Shown here in pieces: positions 15,407 through 24,333 of a stretch of DNA of 33,717 nucleotides. Position 1 is the first letter of the stretch; every line of letters starts with the position of its first letter. Made by a program: the position numbers and the translations under genes. Location: positions 1 to 33,717 of the forward strand of contig WGMU01000119.1 in NCBI GenBank assembly GCA_016124895.1. The letters run 5' to 3'. Below the pieces are notes generated by a model, which had not been told where the DNA came from, ran no database searches, and saw only the letters and a list, made by a program, of their open reading frames with translations. This stretch comes from a bacterium. GTDB lineage: Bacteria > Planctomycetota > Planctomycetia > Planctomycetales > Planctomycetaceae.

Positions 15407-16354
15407 ATGAAACACTTCGCCGACCGACTGAATGCCGCTGTGCGCCGCTGCCAGACGCCCGCTCTGGTCGGGCTCGACCCGCGACTTGACAACCTGCCGC
15501 GCGCGATTGTCGCAGCCGCTTCCGAACGAACGAACTCGCCCGCCAAAGCCGCCGCCAGCGCGTTTGAAGAATTCTGTTCGCGGATTATCGATGTCGTCGC
15601 GCCGCTGGTTCCCGCCGTCAAGCCGCAGGCTGCTTTTTTCGAGCAGCACGGGCCGGCTGGCTGTGCTGCTTTGCACAATGTGATTCGCCAGGCGCGGGCC
15701 GCCGGGCTGATCGTCATCTGTGATGCCAAACGCGGTGACATCGGTTCGACGGCTGAAGCGTACGCCGACGCGTATCTCGCTGGAAAGTCGCCGGACGCTG
15801 CGGCCTGGGGAGCAGACGCACTGACCGTCAACCCGTACCTCGGTGCTGACACGCTGCAGCCGTTTGTGCGCACGGCGATCGAGCGCGGCGCGGGGATTTA
15901 TGTTCTGGTAAGAACCAGTAATCCGGGTGCGTCAACGTTTCAGGACCGCGAATCTGACGGCAGAAAGCTGTATCAGCACGTCGCGGCAACCGTTGAGGCT
16001 CTCAACACCGAGACACTCGGCGAAAGTGGTTTTGGCATCGTGGGTGCCGTCGTCGGAGCGACTTATCCGGCTGAGCTGTCCGAACTCCGTCAGCAGATGC
16101 CGCACACCCCGTTTCTTGTGCCGGGTTACGGAAGTCAGGGAGCCGGCGCGGCAGACGTCGCCAGCGGCTTTACGGCAAACGGGCTCGGCGCTTTGGTCAA
16201 CAGTTCGCGCGGAATCAACTTCGCCTGGCAGCGTGCCCCGTATCGCGAACACTTTTCCGAAGATCAGTGGGAACAGGCCGTCGAAGCCGCGACGCGAGAC
16301 ATGATTGCCGAGTTCGCCGAACAGACGCCAGCGGGAGCACTCAGGGAACAGTGA
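15407..16354 (+). CDS. pyrF: Orotidine 5'-phosphate decarboxylase, type 2 (315 aa)
   Basis: PyrF converts OMP to UMP, the last step of de novo pyrimidine synthesis, in the cytoplasm. The protein starts [20 protein letters not shown], followed by VGLDPRL, as in the long type 2 family, and carries the catalytic D106-A-K108-R-G-D111-I motif ([18 protein letters not shown]). Later motifs are [35 protein letters not shown] and NSSRGI, binding the phosphate. Length and motif spacing are normal. The start has only a weak ribosome-binding sequence. It is the first gene of a closely spaced plus-strand series to 22905, though the later genes have no obvious link to pyrimidines. Confidence 0.96.
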   Translation: MKHFADRLNAAVRRCQTPALVGLDPRLDNLPRAIVAAASERTNSPAKAAASAFEEFCSRIIDVVAPLVPAVKPQAAFFEQHGPAGCAALHNVIRQARAAGLIVICDAKRGDIGSTAEAYADAYLAGKSPDAAAWGADALTVNPYLGADTLQPFVRTAIERGAGIYVLVRTSNPGASTFQDRESDGRKLYQHVAATVEALNTETLGESGFGIVGAVVGATYPAELSELRQQMPHTPFLVPGYGSQGAGAADVASGFTANGLGALVNSSRGINFAWQRAPYREHFSEDQWEQAVEAATRDMIAEFAEQTPAGALREQ

Positions 16355-16427
16355 GCAGCGAACAGCACGCAGTAAACGGCCAACTGGAATGGGAGACGCG
16401 TGTTTCCGTTGTTCTGTTTCTATTCCT

Positions 16428-16450
16428 CATTCCGAACTCCGCATTCCGAA
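16428..16450 (+). repeat. Short direct repeat in the leader of the PQQ-propeller gene
   Basis: CATTCCGAA occurs at 16428-16436 and 16442-16450, with a related ATTCC just before, ending four bases ahead of the start codon at 16455. A purine-rich stretch with repeated CAGC/AACAGC motifs lies earlier in the same gap (16350-16375). The repeat displaces any recognisable ribosome-binding sequence. Confidence 0.55.
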
Positions 16451-16454
16451 ACGA

Positions 16455-17777
16455 ATGATGATTCCACTTCGCAAAGCTCTCATTGTCGTGATTGCCGCCA
16501 CTTCGATTGCGTCGTCAAACGCCGCTGACTGGCCGCAGTGGGGTGGGCCGCAGCATGATCTGGTGTGGCGGGAAGCAGGGATTGTCAAAACGCTGCCGGT
16601 TGACGCGGACGGACGACTGCCGCGCCTCTGGTCGGCGCCGATCGGTGAAGGTTACACCGGTCCGGCAGTCGCTGATGGGCGCGTCTTCGTGACCGATCGG
16701 ATCGCCGACGAATCGCTTGAACGCGTGCTGTGTTTCGATGCGGAAACCGGAAAGCGGCTCTGGCATCACGATTACCGGGCGCGCTACACGGTCAGCTATC
16801 CGGCCGGTCCGCGGTCAACACCGGTTATCGACGGCGACCGCGTTTACACCATCGGCGCTGTCGGGCACATGTTCTGCCTGAAGGTCGATTCCGGTGAGGT
16901 GCTCTGGCAGAAAAACTTTGTCGACGATTTCGGGACGGATCTGCCGACCTGGGGCATGGTCGCCTCGCCGCTCGTCGACGGCGATCAGCTCATCACGCTG
17001 GTCGGTGGAAGAGACGGCGCCCTGGTCGTCAGTTTCGATAAACGCAGCGGACGCGAATTGTGGCGGTCGCTTGACGATCCGGGTATTGGATATGCACCGC
17101 CAGTGATCTTCGAGTTTGGTGGCCGCCGGCAGTTGATCGTCTGGCATCCGGAAGCGGTCTCGGCGATCGATCCGGCCGACGGGAAACCGATCTGGGAAGT
17201 TCCGTACCGCGTGCGTGCCGGGCTGAGCATCGCGACGCCGCGGAAGTTCGAGAACCGACTGTTTGTGGCGAGCTTTTACAACGGCCCACGGATGATCGAG
17301 GTCGCGGACGACGGCCGCAGCGCGAAGATCGTCTGGTCGGGCAAAAGTGACAGCGAAATCCGCACGGACGGCGTTCATCCCATCATGTGTACTCCGTGGT
17401 TTGATGGGCAAAACATCTTCTCGGTCTGCAGTTACGGACAGCTTCGCGGACTCGACGCAGCCACCGGCCAGCGGCTGTGGGAAACGCGGGCAGCCACTGG
17501 CGAAGGCCGCTGGTGGAATGCGTTTCTGATTCCCCACGAGGACCGGTTTTTCATTCACAATGAACAGGGCGAGCTGATCATTGCCCGTCTGTCGGCCTCC
17601 GGGTACGAGGAACTCAGCCGCGGCCTGCTCATTGAGCCAACGCGTCCCGTCCAGCGGCGTATGACGATCTGGTCGCACCCCGCCTTTGCGATGAAAAGTG
17701 TTTTCGCCCGGAATGACCGGGAGCTTGTTCGTGTCAGTCTGGCTGCCGGGACTGACAGGTCGCTCGAAACAGAATGA
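16455..17777 (+). CDS. Exported PQQ-type beta-propeller protein (440 aa)
   Basis: From ATG 16455 (a second ATG follows directly) the protein has a signal peptide (LIVVIAATSIASSNAA) and then begins DWPQWGGPQHDLVWREAGIV, the usual opening of planctomycete outer membrane biogenesis protein BamB-like/PQQ propellers. Repeated motifs such as VFVTDRI...VLCFDAETGKRLW, GEVLWQKNF and GLDAATGQRLWETRA mark propeller blades. It lacks the PQQ-binding and calcium residues of true quinoprotein dehydrogenases as far as I can tell, so an enzymatic role is doubtful; a periplasmic binding or scaffold role is more likely. It follows pyrF by 100 bases and precedes the next gene by 43 bases. Frame extension upstream to 16305 overlaps pyrF and is not supported. 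Confidence 0.87.
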   Translation: MMIPLRKALIVVIAATSIASSNAADWPQWGGPQHDLVWREAGIVKTLPVDADGRLPRLWSAPIGEGYTGPAVADGRVFVTDRIADESLERVLCFDAETGKRLWHHDYRARYTVSYPAGPRSTPVIDGDRVYTIGAVGHMFCLKVDSGEVLWQKNFVDDFGTDLPTWGMVASPLVDGDQLITLVGGRDGALVVSFDKRSGRELWRSLDDPGIGYAPPVIFEFGGRRQLIVWHPEAVSAIDPADGKPIWEVPYRVRAGLSIATPRKFENRLFVASFYNGPRMIEVADDGRSAKIVWSGKSDSEIRTDGVHPIMCTPWFDGQNIFSVCSYGQLRGLDAATGQRLWETRAATGEGRWWNAFLIPHEDRFFIHNEQGELIIARLSASGYEELSRGLLIEPTRPVQRRMTIWSHPAFAMKSVFARNDRELVRVSLAAGTDRSLETE

Positions 17778-17820
17778 CGAGAACCTGTTCGGCTCGTCCC
17801 CTGCCACGGAGTTCAACGAA

Positions 17821-18786
17821 ATGCAATCGCTCGTTGCAGAATGGATTTTGAGTCTCGCGGTCGTCGTCACGTCGGCGACGGCCACGTTCGCCCAGGACAG
17901 CGTCACGTTCCGTTACCGGTTTGAACCTGGTGAAAAGCTGACGTACGACATCAGCAATTCCGTCAAGCAGACTCAGAATGTCAACGGCCAGGCCGTCAAA
18001 AGTGAGTTCGCGGTTCACACGCGTGTCGAACGCGAGGTCTCGCAGATTGACGGTGACGGCAACATTGTCCTGACCAGCCGGAATCAGAAGCTGACGGCGA
18101 TGATGCAGGTTGGTCCGCTGGGCAAGTACGAGTACAGCTCAGAGAAAACGGATAACGACGAATCGAGTACGCTGGGGGCCGCGGCGACGCCGCTGTATGA
18201 CGCGATCAGAAATGCCGTCGTCAAGGTCACACTGACTCCGCAGGGCGAAGTTCTTGCGGTGAGTGGCCTCCAGGAGGCACTGGCCGATGTCCTCAAGAGC
18301 AACGCATTGACAGCACAGCTTGCTGGTGGAGCGAACTCGAAGGACGGTGCCAGAGCGAGTTACGGTGAGCATTTTCTGCAGTTTCCAGAGAAAGCCGTCG
18401 AGCCGGGTGATACGTGGGAACTGCCTCTGGAGTTAACGATCCCGCAGGTCGGCAAAGTGACCGGGACAACAAAGTGTCGTTATGAAGGCACGGAAGTTGT
18501 CGACGGGCGCACGCTGCAGCGCATCACCTCGACGTCTGAAGTGACCGTCGATGTCGACATCAGACAGGACGGTGTTACGGCCAGCGGCAAGATCGAAATG
18601 ACGAAATCGGCTGGAGTGAACCGGTTTGATCTGGCAACCGGCCGTCTGATCAGCCGCGAAAACGAAACAACAACAAGCGGTGATCTGATCGTCATCGCTG
18701 GTGGCCAGACGCTGCCGATTCGCCAGACACAGACTCAGAAACACACCATCCGGCTGATTGAGAATTCGTCAGCATCGCCGCGATGA
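17821..18786 (+). CDS. Exported hypothetical protein, DUF6263-like (321 aa)
   Basis: Starting at ATG 17821, with GGAG about 10 bases upstream, the protein has a signal peptide (MQSLVAEWILSLAVVVTSAT, cleaved near TFA-QDS) and a body opening FRYRFEPGEKLTYDISNSV, typical of a family of exported proteins seen in planctomycetes that I associate with DUF6263. The body is beta-rich (for example LTPQGEVLAVSGLQEALADV and a TWELPLELTIPQVGKVTG stretch) and includes a phrase GRTLQRITSTSEVTVDVDI. No catalytic motif is visible. The upstream start at 17698 lies inside the previous gene and gives no signal peptide. Function unknown; the position within a run of exported proteins fits an envelope or secreted role. 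Confidence 0.75.
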   Translation: MQSLVAEWILSLAVVVTSATATFAQDSVTFRYRFEPGEKLTYDISNSVKQTQNVNGQAVKSEFAVHTRVEREVSQIDGDGNIVLTSRNQKLTAMMQVGPLGKYEYSSEKTDNDESSTLGAAATPLYDAIRNAVVKVTLTPQGEVLAVSGLQEALADVLKSNALTAQLAGGANSKDGARASYGEHFLQFPEKAVEPGDTWELPLELTIPQVGKVTGTTKCRYEGTEVVDGRTLQRITSTSEVTVDVDIRQDGVTASGKIEMTKSAGVNRFDLATGRLISRENETTTSGDLIVIAGGQTLPIRQTQTQKHTIRLIENSSASPR

Positions 18787-18860
18787 ACGGCGAACCGGCC
18801 GAGGCATTGAATCCCTGGCCAGCGAATTCTCCGGCTGAACTCAACCAGAAGGAGCCTCCC

Positions 18861-21575
18861 ATGCGAGGCATCAGCGAATTACGACGACTGCTCCCGCTCC
18901 TCGTTTTTGTCAGCGCCGCGCTGAGTGGAGTCACCGCTCCAGTCCGCGCCGGCTTCGAGCAACGCGTCTTCCGCGACGATCAGGGCGAGCATCGTTACTC
19001 GGTGTTTCTTCCGGAAGCGTACTCGGCCGATCGCAAGTGGCCGGTCATTCTGTTTCTGCACGGCGCTGGTGAACGCGGCACTGACGGTCGGCGGCCGACG
19101 CTGGTGGGACTCGGTCCGGCCATTCGAGCCCGACAGCAGTCGTTTCCTTTCGTGGCCGTGTTCCCACAGTGTGAGGATCTCGATTCCCGATATCTCAGCG
19201 GCTGGCTAGCTGAAACGGTCGATGCGCAGCGGGCTCTGCAGATTCTTTCCGCCGTCGAACGCGACTTTTCGATCGATTCGCAGCGCCGGATCCTGACCGG
19301 CTGGTCGATGGGCGGTTACGGCACGTGGAGCATCGCCGCAGCCAGTCCCGGTCACTGGTCGGCCGTTGTTCCGCTGGCAGGAGGCGGCGAAGTTGCCTGG
19401 GGCGAGGCTCTTGCGAAAGTTCCCGTCTGGGCGTTTCACGGTTCGGAAGACGCGGCCATTCGACCTCAACAGTCGCGGCGCATGATTGCCGCAATCCGGG
19501 ATGCCGGCGGAATGCCGCGCTACACCGAAGTCACAGGCGGTGCGCATGACATTGGGCCAGTCGTTTATGGCGACGAAGCTCTGCTTGACTGGATGCTGAA
19601 TCCGCAGACGACGGAACCGACCTCGCTGACATTGAGCGCTCCGACGGACGCCCGGCAGTCCGGCCCGGCCGACTTCAAACCGGCCATCGATCTCAGTGGC
19701 GCCGTTACCGTACGGCTCGGCAACCGGATGCTCGATGCCCTGGCGATGTCGGTTCCAGCGATGCTGCCCAAAGATCTGCTCAGCGGCCGGATCGCTGACA
19801 TTTACGATTCGACGGTCGTCGACGGCTATCAGTTCAGCATCGTGTTCGGTGGAATCACCTGGGCTGTCGAACCGTGGCGAATCCGGATTCAGGGTTACCA
19901 GAAAGATCGCGTCAATATTCAGATCGGTGTTCAGAACGCGCGGCTGCGGATCGGTGGAACGTCGGTCATGGGCAGTAGCCATTCTGCCTACGCCGGACCG
20001 ATCGACGTCGTTATCGGACACCGCTATCCGGTCTGGATGAGCTTCGATGTAACACCGTACGTCGATAACCGGCGCCTGAAGCTGAAGCTGCTTGGGTCAC
20101 GATTCGACATTCCAAACGACAACTGGTATGTCACCTATCCGGCTGGCGTTTCCGTGCAGGGCTTCGGCATCACACGCGATCGGGTTTCCAATGGACTGGT
20201 CAGCGGGCTGTACGGAGAAAAGCGACGGATCGAACGCGAAGTGACCAGCATCGTGCCGAACATCGTGCGGGAAATGGAAAAGCAGCTTGAGCTGAACCAG
20301 GCCGACCAGCTCGTCAGCAGCATCTGGCCGCTGCCGGTCTATCATCCGAATCTCCGCGTCTGGCCGCAGGATGTCGCGACAGATGAGCATGGCGTCTCGG
20401 TGGTGATGGGCATCAGCGCCGCTCCGTTTGAAGCTGACGAAGTGCCCGGCAAACCGATTCCTGCCACAGCGACAACCGTGGCAGCGGCGGATCTGCCCCA
20501 GTCAGAAAACCTCGACGTCGCCGTCGCGCCGGACATTCTGAAATATCTGACGCAGCAGTTGATCGACGCGGATGTCGCGAGGATTCACGTGCTCGATATC
20601 CCGGAAAACGCGTTTGCCGACTTCATCGACCGTACCGTGATGGAACAGTCACTGCCCGACCTGAAGTCGCTGCCGTCCGATACCGAACTGCGGACGGTGC
20701 TGCACCTGACAAAACCGCTCGAAGTTCGCGACGACGCGGCAAAATCGAATCCCGTCTTCGCGGCGCCGGAGCTGACGCTCGTCATTTCGACCAGGTCTGC
20801 ACAGCAGAAGCAGTGGCAACCCTACGGACTTCTGAAGTTCGCGGTCAATCAGCCGGCCAGTGTCCAGCTCAAGCGAATCAGCCATGTGCAGCGTGCCCTG
20901 CAGCTTACATGGACCGACAACCCGCAGCTCACCGTCGCAGCCGAGACTCCGGACGGAAAAGCTCTGCAGATTGACCGTGACAAACTGACGGCACTGTTTG
21001 TGAAGTGCTGGAACAGTTGGACGCAACAGGGGCCGGCGGCTCAGACCATCATTCCGGACATCGACCTCGGCCTGACGCATCTGCGGCTCAGTCAGGCAGG
21101 CTGGCAGAACCCGTTTCTCGGCGTGACCTTCTCGCCGCCCGGACTGCGCATCACCAACAGCAGCACTCAGTCGCTGGTCTACGAAACGAAAGGCCCCTTC
21201 AGCGACTGGGGCGGTCCTTACACGCTCGAACCCGGCGGCTTCCACGAATACGAAATCGCCTACCCGCTGATTTATCGCCGCAAAGTCGGAAACGACTATC
21301 ACATGTTTACGCTGGCTCCAGGGTCGCATTCCGAGTTCCGCGCCCCACGTGACGGCAGCGAGCCGCAACTGTTTCAGGCGCGAGAAGACCTCGATACAGA
21401 GTTTCGCAAGAAGTCTGACGAAGCGACGGAGGGCGATGAGAAGCCGGATGCCGACGGCGAACCTTCAGACGCGAAGCCAAAGGCTGCTGCTGAAACGGTG
21501 ACGCAGGTCCCGAAGTCGGATGCTGCTGCGGCAAAGTCAGAAGCGGCGGTGGCGACCGACGGGAAAGGCAACTGA
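18861..21575 (+). CDS. Exported esterase/PHB-depolymerase-like hydrolase fused to a large uncharacterised domain (904 aa)
   Basis: ATG 18861 follows a strong AGAAGGAG and gives a signal peptide (about residues 1-30). Residues 31-250 form an alpha/beta hydrolase of the esterase/polyhydroxybutyrate-depolymerase type: oxyanion segment LFLHGAGERGTDG (64-76), nucleophile S149 in GWSMGG, probable acid D197 (GSEDAAIR) and H229 (GGAHDIGP). About 600 further residues show alternating beta strands (VTVRLGNRMLDALAMSVPAM, VNIQIGVQNARLRIGG, LKLKLLGSRFDIPNDNWYVT) followed by a helix (NIVREMEKQLELNQ) and more strands; I do not recognise this region. The last 70 residues are a low-complexity Glu/Ala/Lys tail. 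Substrate unknown; the first part should be active. It is followed only four bases later by the apbE-like gene. Confidence 0.85.
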   Translation: MRGISELRRLLPLLVFVSAALSGVTAPVRAGFEQRVFRDDQGEHRYSVFLPEAYSADRKWPVILFLHGAGERGTDGRRPTLVGLGPAIRARQQSFPFVAVFPQCEDLDSRYLSGWLAETVDAQRALQILSAVERDFSIDSQRRILTGWSMGGYGTWSIAAASPGHWSAVVPLAGGGEVAWGEALAKVPVWAFHGSEDAAIRPQQSRRMIAAIRDAGGMPRYTEVTGGAHDIGPVVYGDEALLDWMLNPQTTEPTSLTLSAPTDARQSGPADFKPAIDLSGAVTVRLGNRMLDALAMSVPAMLPKDLLSGRIADIYDSTVVDGYQFSIVFGGITWAVEPWRIRIQGYQKDRVNIQIGVQNARLRIGGTSVMGSSHSAYAGPIDVVIGHRYPVWMSFDVTPYVDNRRLKLKLLGSRFDIPNDNWYVTYPAGVSVQGFGITRDRVSNGLVSGLYGEKRRIEREVTSIVPNIVREMEKQLELNQADQLVSSIWPLPVYHPNLRVWPQDVATDEHGVSVVMGISAAPFEADEVPGKPIPATATTVAAADLPQSENLDVAVAPDILKYLTQQLIDADVARIHVLDIPENAFADFIDRTVMEQSLPDLKSLPSDTELRTVLHLTKPLEVRDDAAKSNPVFAAPELTLVISTRSAQQKQWQPYGLLKFAVNQPASVQLKRISHVQRALQLTWTDNPQLTVAAETPDGKALQIDRDKLTALFVKCWNSWTQQGPAAQTIIPDIDLGLTHLRLSQAGWQNPFLGVTFSPPGLRITNSSTQSLVYETKGPFSDWGGPYTLEPGGFHEYEIAYPLIYRRKVGNDYHMFTLAPGSHSEFRAPRDGSEPQLFQAREDLDTEFRKKSDEATEGDEKPDADGEPSDAKPKAAAETVTQVPKSDAAAAKSEAAVATDGKGN

Positions 21576-21579
21576 ACCA

Positions 21580-22905
21580 GTGACGTCTCGACTGCGAAGC
21601 CTCTGCCTGGCCCTGCTCTGCGCGACGCTGCTGCTGTCGAAACTGTCGACGACTGCCGGCGCGGCCGAACAGTTTGCGCTTGACGGCCACACAATGGGGA
21701 CGACGTATCACATTGTCGTGACTGGATCGACGGAAGCCTTGCCGACTGGTCGGACGCCGCAGACCGTTCAGCGTGAGATCGAGGCCGCGCTGCAGCAGAT
21801 CGACCAGCAGATGTCGACCTGGCGCGACGATTCCGAACTGGCCCGCTTCAACGCGTCGCGATCGAGTGACTGGTTCGCAGTCTCCCGGCCGGTCGCCGTT
21901 GTTGTCGCGGAAGCGCTCCGCATTGCGGAACTCAGCGACGGAGCCTTCGATCCGACGGTCGGTCCGCTCGTCCGTTTATGGAGCTTTGGCAGCACGCCAC
22001 GCGAACGCAAACTGCCCGACCAGCAGGAAATCGAAGCCGCGCTGAGCCACCTGGGCTGGCGGAAAGTCGACGTACGCCACGATCCGCCGGCGCTGCGCAA
22101 GTCCGACCCACTGATCGAACTCGACCTGTCGGCCATTGCCAAAGGCTACGGTGTCGACGTCGTTTCGGACCGGCTGGTGGAACTCGGTCTGCCGCACCAT
22201 CTGGTCGAGATCGGTGGCGAGGTCCGCGCACGGGGCCGCAAGTCCGACGGCAGTGCCTGGCGCGCTGGTATTCAACGGCCGGATTCGGATCTCGGCGTCC
22301 TGACCGCCGCGATTGAACTCACCAACCGGTCGCTCGCGACTTCGGGCGACTATCGCAACTATTTCGAGGCCGCTGGCCAGCGTTACTCACACACCATTGA
22401 CCCGCAGACGGGACGGCCGATCGAACATAACGTCGCGTCCGTTTCGATCGTCGCCGATTCCTGCATGGTCGCCGACGCGCTGGCGACGGCGATCAACGTC
22501 CTCGGCCCCGACCGTGGCCTGCCACTGGCTGCCGAACTGCACGCGGAATCGCTGCTGCTGCTCCGCACGGCCGACGGGTTTCAGGAACGCCGTTCGCAGA
22601 ACTTCCCCGCAGAGATCGGCGCATCACCGCCGCAGCCTGAGCCGGAATCCAGCCCCCTGCTGCGCACGATGCTCGCGGCCGGAGTGCTCATCGGCCTGGC
22701 GATTGCCGGCATGGCCGTCGGAGTGATCTTCAGCAACCGTCGCATTCAGGGAAGCTGCGGCGGCCTGGCCAACATGCCGGGAGCCGAACATTCTCCGTGT
22801 GAACTCTGCACAAAGCCCGCTGAAGAGTGCCCGAACAAAGCAGCTCAGGTTGCCGCGAGCAGCGCATCGCCACCGTCAGAACCACTGGCCGATCCAGAGG
22901 ATTGA
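21580..22905 (+). CDS. ApbE-type FAD:protein FMN transferase fused to an NqrM-like domain (441 aa)
   Basis: ApbE enzymes attach FMN covalently to threonines of membrane respiratory proteins such as NqrB/NqrC or RnfG/D. Here the ApbE part (about residues 30-335) shows HTMGTTYHIVV, SAIAKGYGVD, HHLVEIGGEVRARG, SHTIDPQTGRPIEHNV and a final VADALATAINVLGP. After a proline-rich linker, the last 82 residues hold a transmembrane helix (about 362-385) and GSCGGL followed by C407-x-x-C410 and C417, matching NqrM (DUF539: membrane helix, MAVG-IF, GSCGGL, C-x-x-C), an iron-sulfur assembly factor for Na+-NQR. I choose GTG 21580 (signal peptide follows) over ATG 21520, which overlaps the previous gene. Gene symbols apbE and nqrM both apply, one per part, so none is given. 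Confidence 0.85.
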   Translation: MTSRLRSLCLALLCATLLLSKLSTTAGAAEQFALDGHTMGTTYHIVVTGSTEALPTGRTPQTVQREIEAALQQIDQQMSTWRDDSELARFNASRSSDWFAVSRPVAVVVAEALRIAELSDGAFDPTVGPLVRLWSFGSTPRERKLPDQQEIEAALSHLGWRKVDVRHDPPALRKSDPLIELDLSAIAKGYGVDVVSDRLVELGLPHHLVEIGGEVRARGRKSDGSAWRAGIQRPDSDLGVLTAAIELTNRSLATSGDYRNYFEAAGQRYSHTIDPQTGRPIEHNVASVSIVADSCMVADALATAINVLGPDRGLPLAAELHAESLLLLRTADGFQERRSQNFPAEIGASPPQPEPESSPLLRTMLAAGVLIGLAIAGMAVGVIFSNRRIQGSCGGLANMPGAEHSPCELCTKPAEECPNKAAQVAASSASPPSEPLADPED

Positions 22906-22973
22906 CTCAGAGTCAGTAGTCATTCAAGAACTCGCGTTCTGCCCGAGGACCGCTGTGGCTGTTCTACAGACTG

Positions 22974-23984
22974 TTATGGCAGAATCTTCGGGCGGAAGAC
23001 TTCGCAGTCGATCTGTTTCATCGCGGCCTGGAGCGTTTGGAAGTCGGACTCGGCGTTGAGGCTGCCGACGATGGCTCCGCCTGAGCCGGCGAATTTGGCC
23101 GACACGCCGCAGCTTCGGGCGGTTTCAATCATCTGAATGTGAGTCGGTGACAGGTCGCAGATGGACGCCCGCAGGTCGTAGTTCTCGTCCATCAGACGGG
23201 AGAACTCAGCATGGTTGCCAGTCTGCAGTGCGTCGCAGGCAGCGTCTGTCAGCTCGGCAAACTGTTTCATCGCGGAGACAACCGCCGCGTCGCCGCGGTT
23301 GTAGCGAGCCCTCAGTGGGGCATGTGTCAGCTCGGTCGGCTCACCGGCTTCCCGGCTGAATGCGACATACAGCGGCGGCAGAAGCGCGGGATTCAGCGAC
23401 TCGTAAGTGCCACACTCGAAGCCGTCGATCGTCTCGCAGTGAGCTTCGGCAAAGTTCATCGAGACCAGTCCTTCGTAGACCTGAATCACTCGATCCTGCA
23501 GACCACCCGCGATCCCCAGTTCTGAGTTTTCAACATGCAGAGCCAGCGAAGCAAGAACGCGTGGTGGGATCTCGACCTGATAGAAGTCCAGCAGAGCCCG
23601 CAGCGTCGCCACGATGATCGCACTTGATCCGGCGAGTCCGACAGCGCGCGGGATATTCGATTCGTAACGGATTGAGAAGTTGCGATCGTGCAGCGTCCGG
23701 CCGGTCCGGTAGCAGTATCCAGCGAAGCATTTGATCGTCGCTTTGACCAGTCGCACGCCGCCGTAGTAGCCGTGCAGCTCGACGTCGTGATGCAGCTCGT
23801 TGATCGAACGGAAGCGGCTGCGGTCGTCCTGGCTGAGGACGATTTCCAGTTCATCCCACTCGTACAGCACGACCTGAGCGAAGTAATTCCGCACGATGAC
23901 GGACAGCGTCCGGCCGTGATAACCGTCCGACGGGTTGCCGATCAGCCCGGCTCGCGCGTAGGCCCGGCGGCGAATGAGTTCCAT
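22974..23984 (-). CDS. GHMP-family sugar kinase resembling plant glucuronokinase (336 aa)
   Basis: The GHMP signature lies at residues 111-124 (IPRAVGLAGSSAII), and the third motif appears near the C-terminus as AKFAGSGGAIVG. An opening ARAGLIGNPSDGYHG, the segment NSELGIAGGLQDRVIQVYEG, and NPALLPPLYVAF resemble plant glucuronokinase (IPRQTGLSGSSAI, ELGIVAGLQDRVAQVYGG, LLPPLY), which phosphorylates D-glucuronate to glucuronate 1-phosphate for UDP-glucuronate salvage. The likeness extends across the whole length, including NYDLR in the last third. I infer a sugar-1-kinase, but L-fucose, D-galactose or galacturonate kinases of the same fold cannot be excluded from sequence. It is transcribed alone on the minus strand, convergent with the ApbE-NqrM gene. 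Start ATG 23984. Confidence 0.85.
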   Translation of the reverse strand: MELIRRRAYARAGLIGNPSDGYHGRTLSVIVRNYFAQVVLYEWDELEIVLSQDDRSRFRSINELHHDVELHGYYGGVRLVKATIKCFAGYCYRTGRTLHDRNFSIRYESNIPRAVGLAGSSAIIVATLRALLDFYQVEIPPRVLASLALHVENSELGIAGGLQDRVIQVYEGLVSMNFAEAHCETIDGFECGTYESLNPALLPPLYVAFSREAGEPTELTHAPLRARYNRGDAAVVSAMKQFAELTDAACDALQTGNHAEFSRLMDENYDLRASICDLSPTHIQMIETARSCGVSAKFAGSGGAIVGSLNAESDFQTLQAAMKQIDCEVFRPKILP

Positions 23985-24333
23985 TGGGAATGCTTCCTGC
24001 AGTGACGAATGAGCACTTCAGCCGGTGCCGGCAAGCGCAGCCAGCCAGGCGGCGAGTCTATCAAGGCGTCGAAACGGTGGGACAGGCTTCTGAACCGTCG
24101 CCGGAAAAACCGTTCGTCTCAACGAAGCCTGACCGTCAGGATGTCACTCCCGCAGTCCTGCTGACGATCTGGGCGCGAGTCTCTGGCAGGTTCAAGGCAG
24201 ACTGAAATGGATTTCAGCAATCGGCAAAAAGATTCAGTAAAGCTTCGTCAGACAGAATTGAGGCCGCTCAAACACCTGATTACCGTGCGGGCTGGCGCCC
24301 ATCAGACATCCTCAGCAACGCTTTCAGACCCAC
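23985..24333. other. Divergent intergenic region, no gene seen
   Basis: 349 bases between the divergent kinase and zinc-ribbon genes; promoters for both should lie here. Apart from the dyad at 24202-24217 I see no coding sequence, RNA gene or tandem repeat. Reading frames on the plus strand across this area (for example from 24207) show no family-like sequence. Confidence 0.4.
24202..24217. promoter_or_regulatory. 16-base perfect dyad, possible operator
   Basis: CTGAAAT-GG-ATTTCAG is a perfect 7-2-7 inverted repeat lying in the divergent region between the GHMP kinase and the zinc-ribbon gene, 117 bases before the latter. Its form suits a dimeric repressor or activator, but I cannot name a regulator. 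Confidence 0.3.

Noticed and set aside
22906-22973. Terminator between the ApbE-NqrM and GHMP kinase genes
   Set aside because: TTCTGCC and GGCAGAA form a possible stem, but they are only seven bases long and about 30 bases apart, which is too weak to report.
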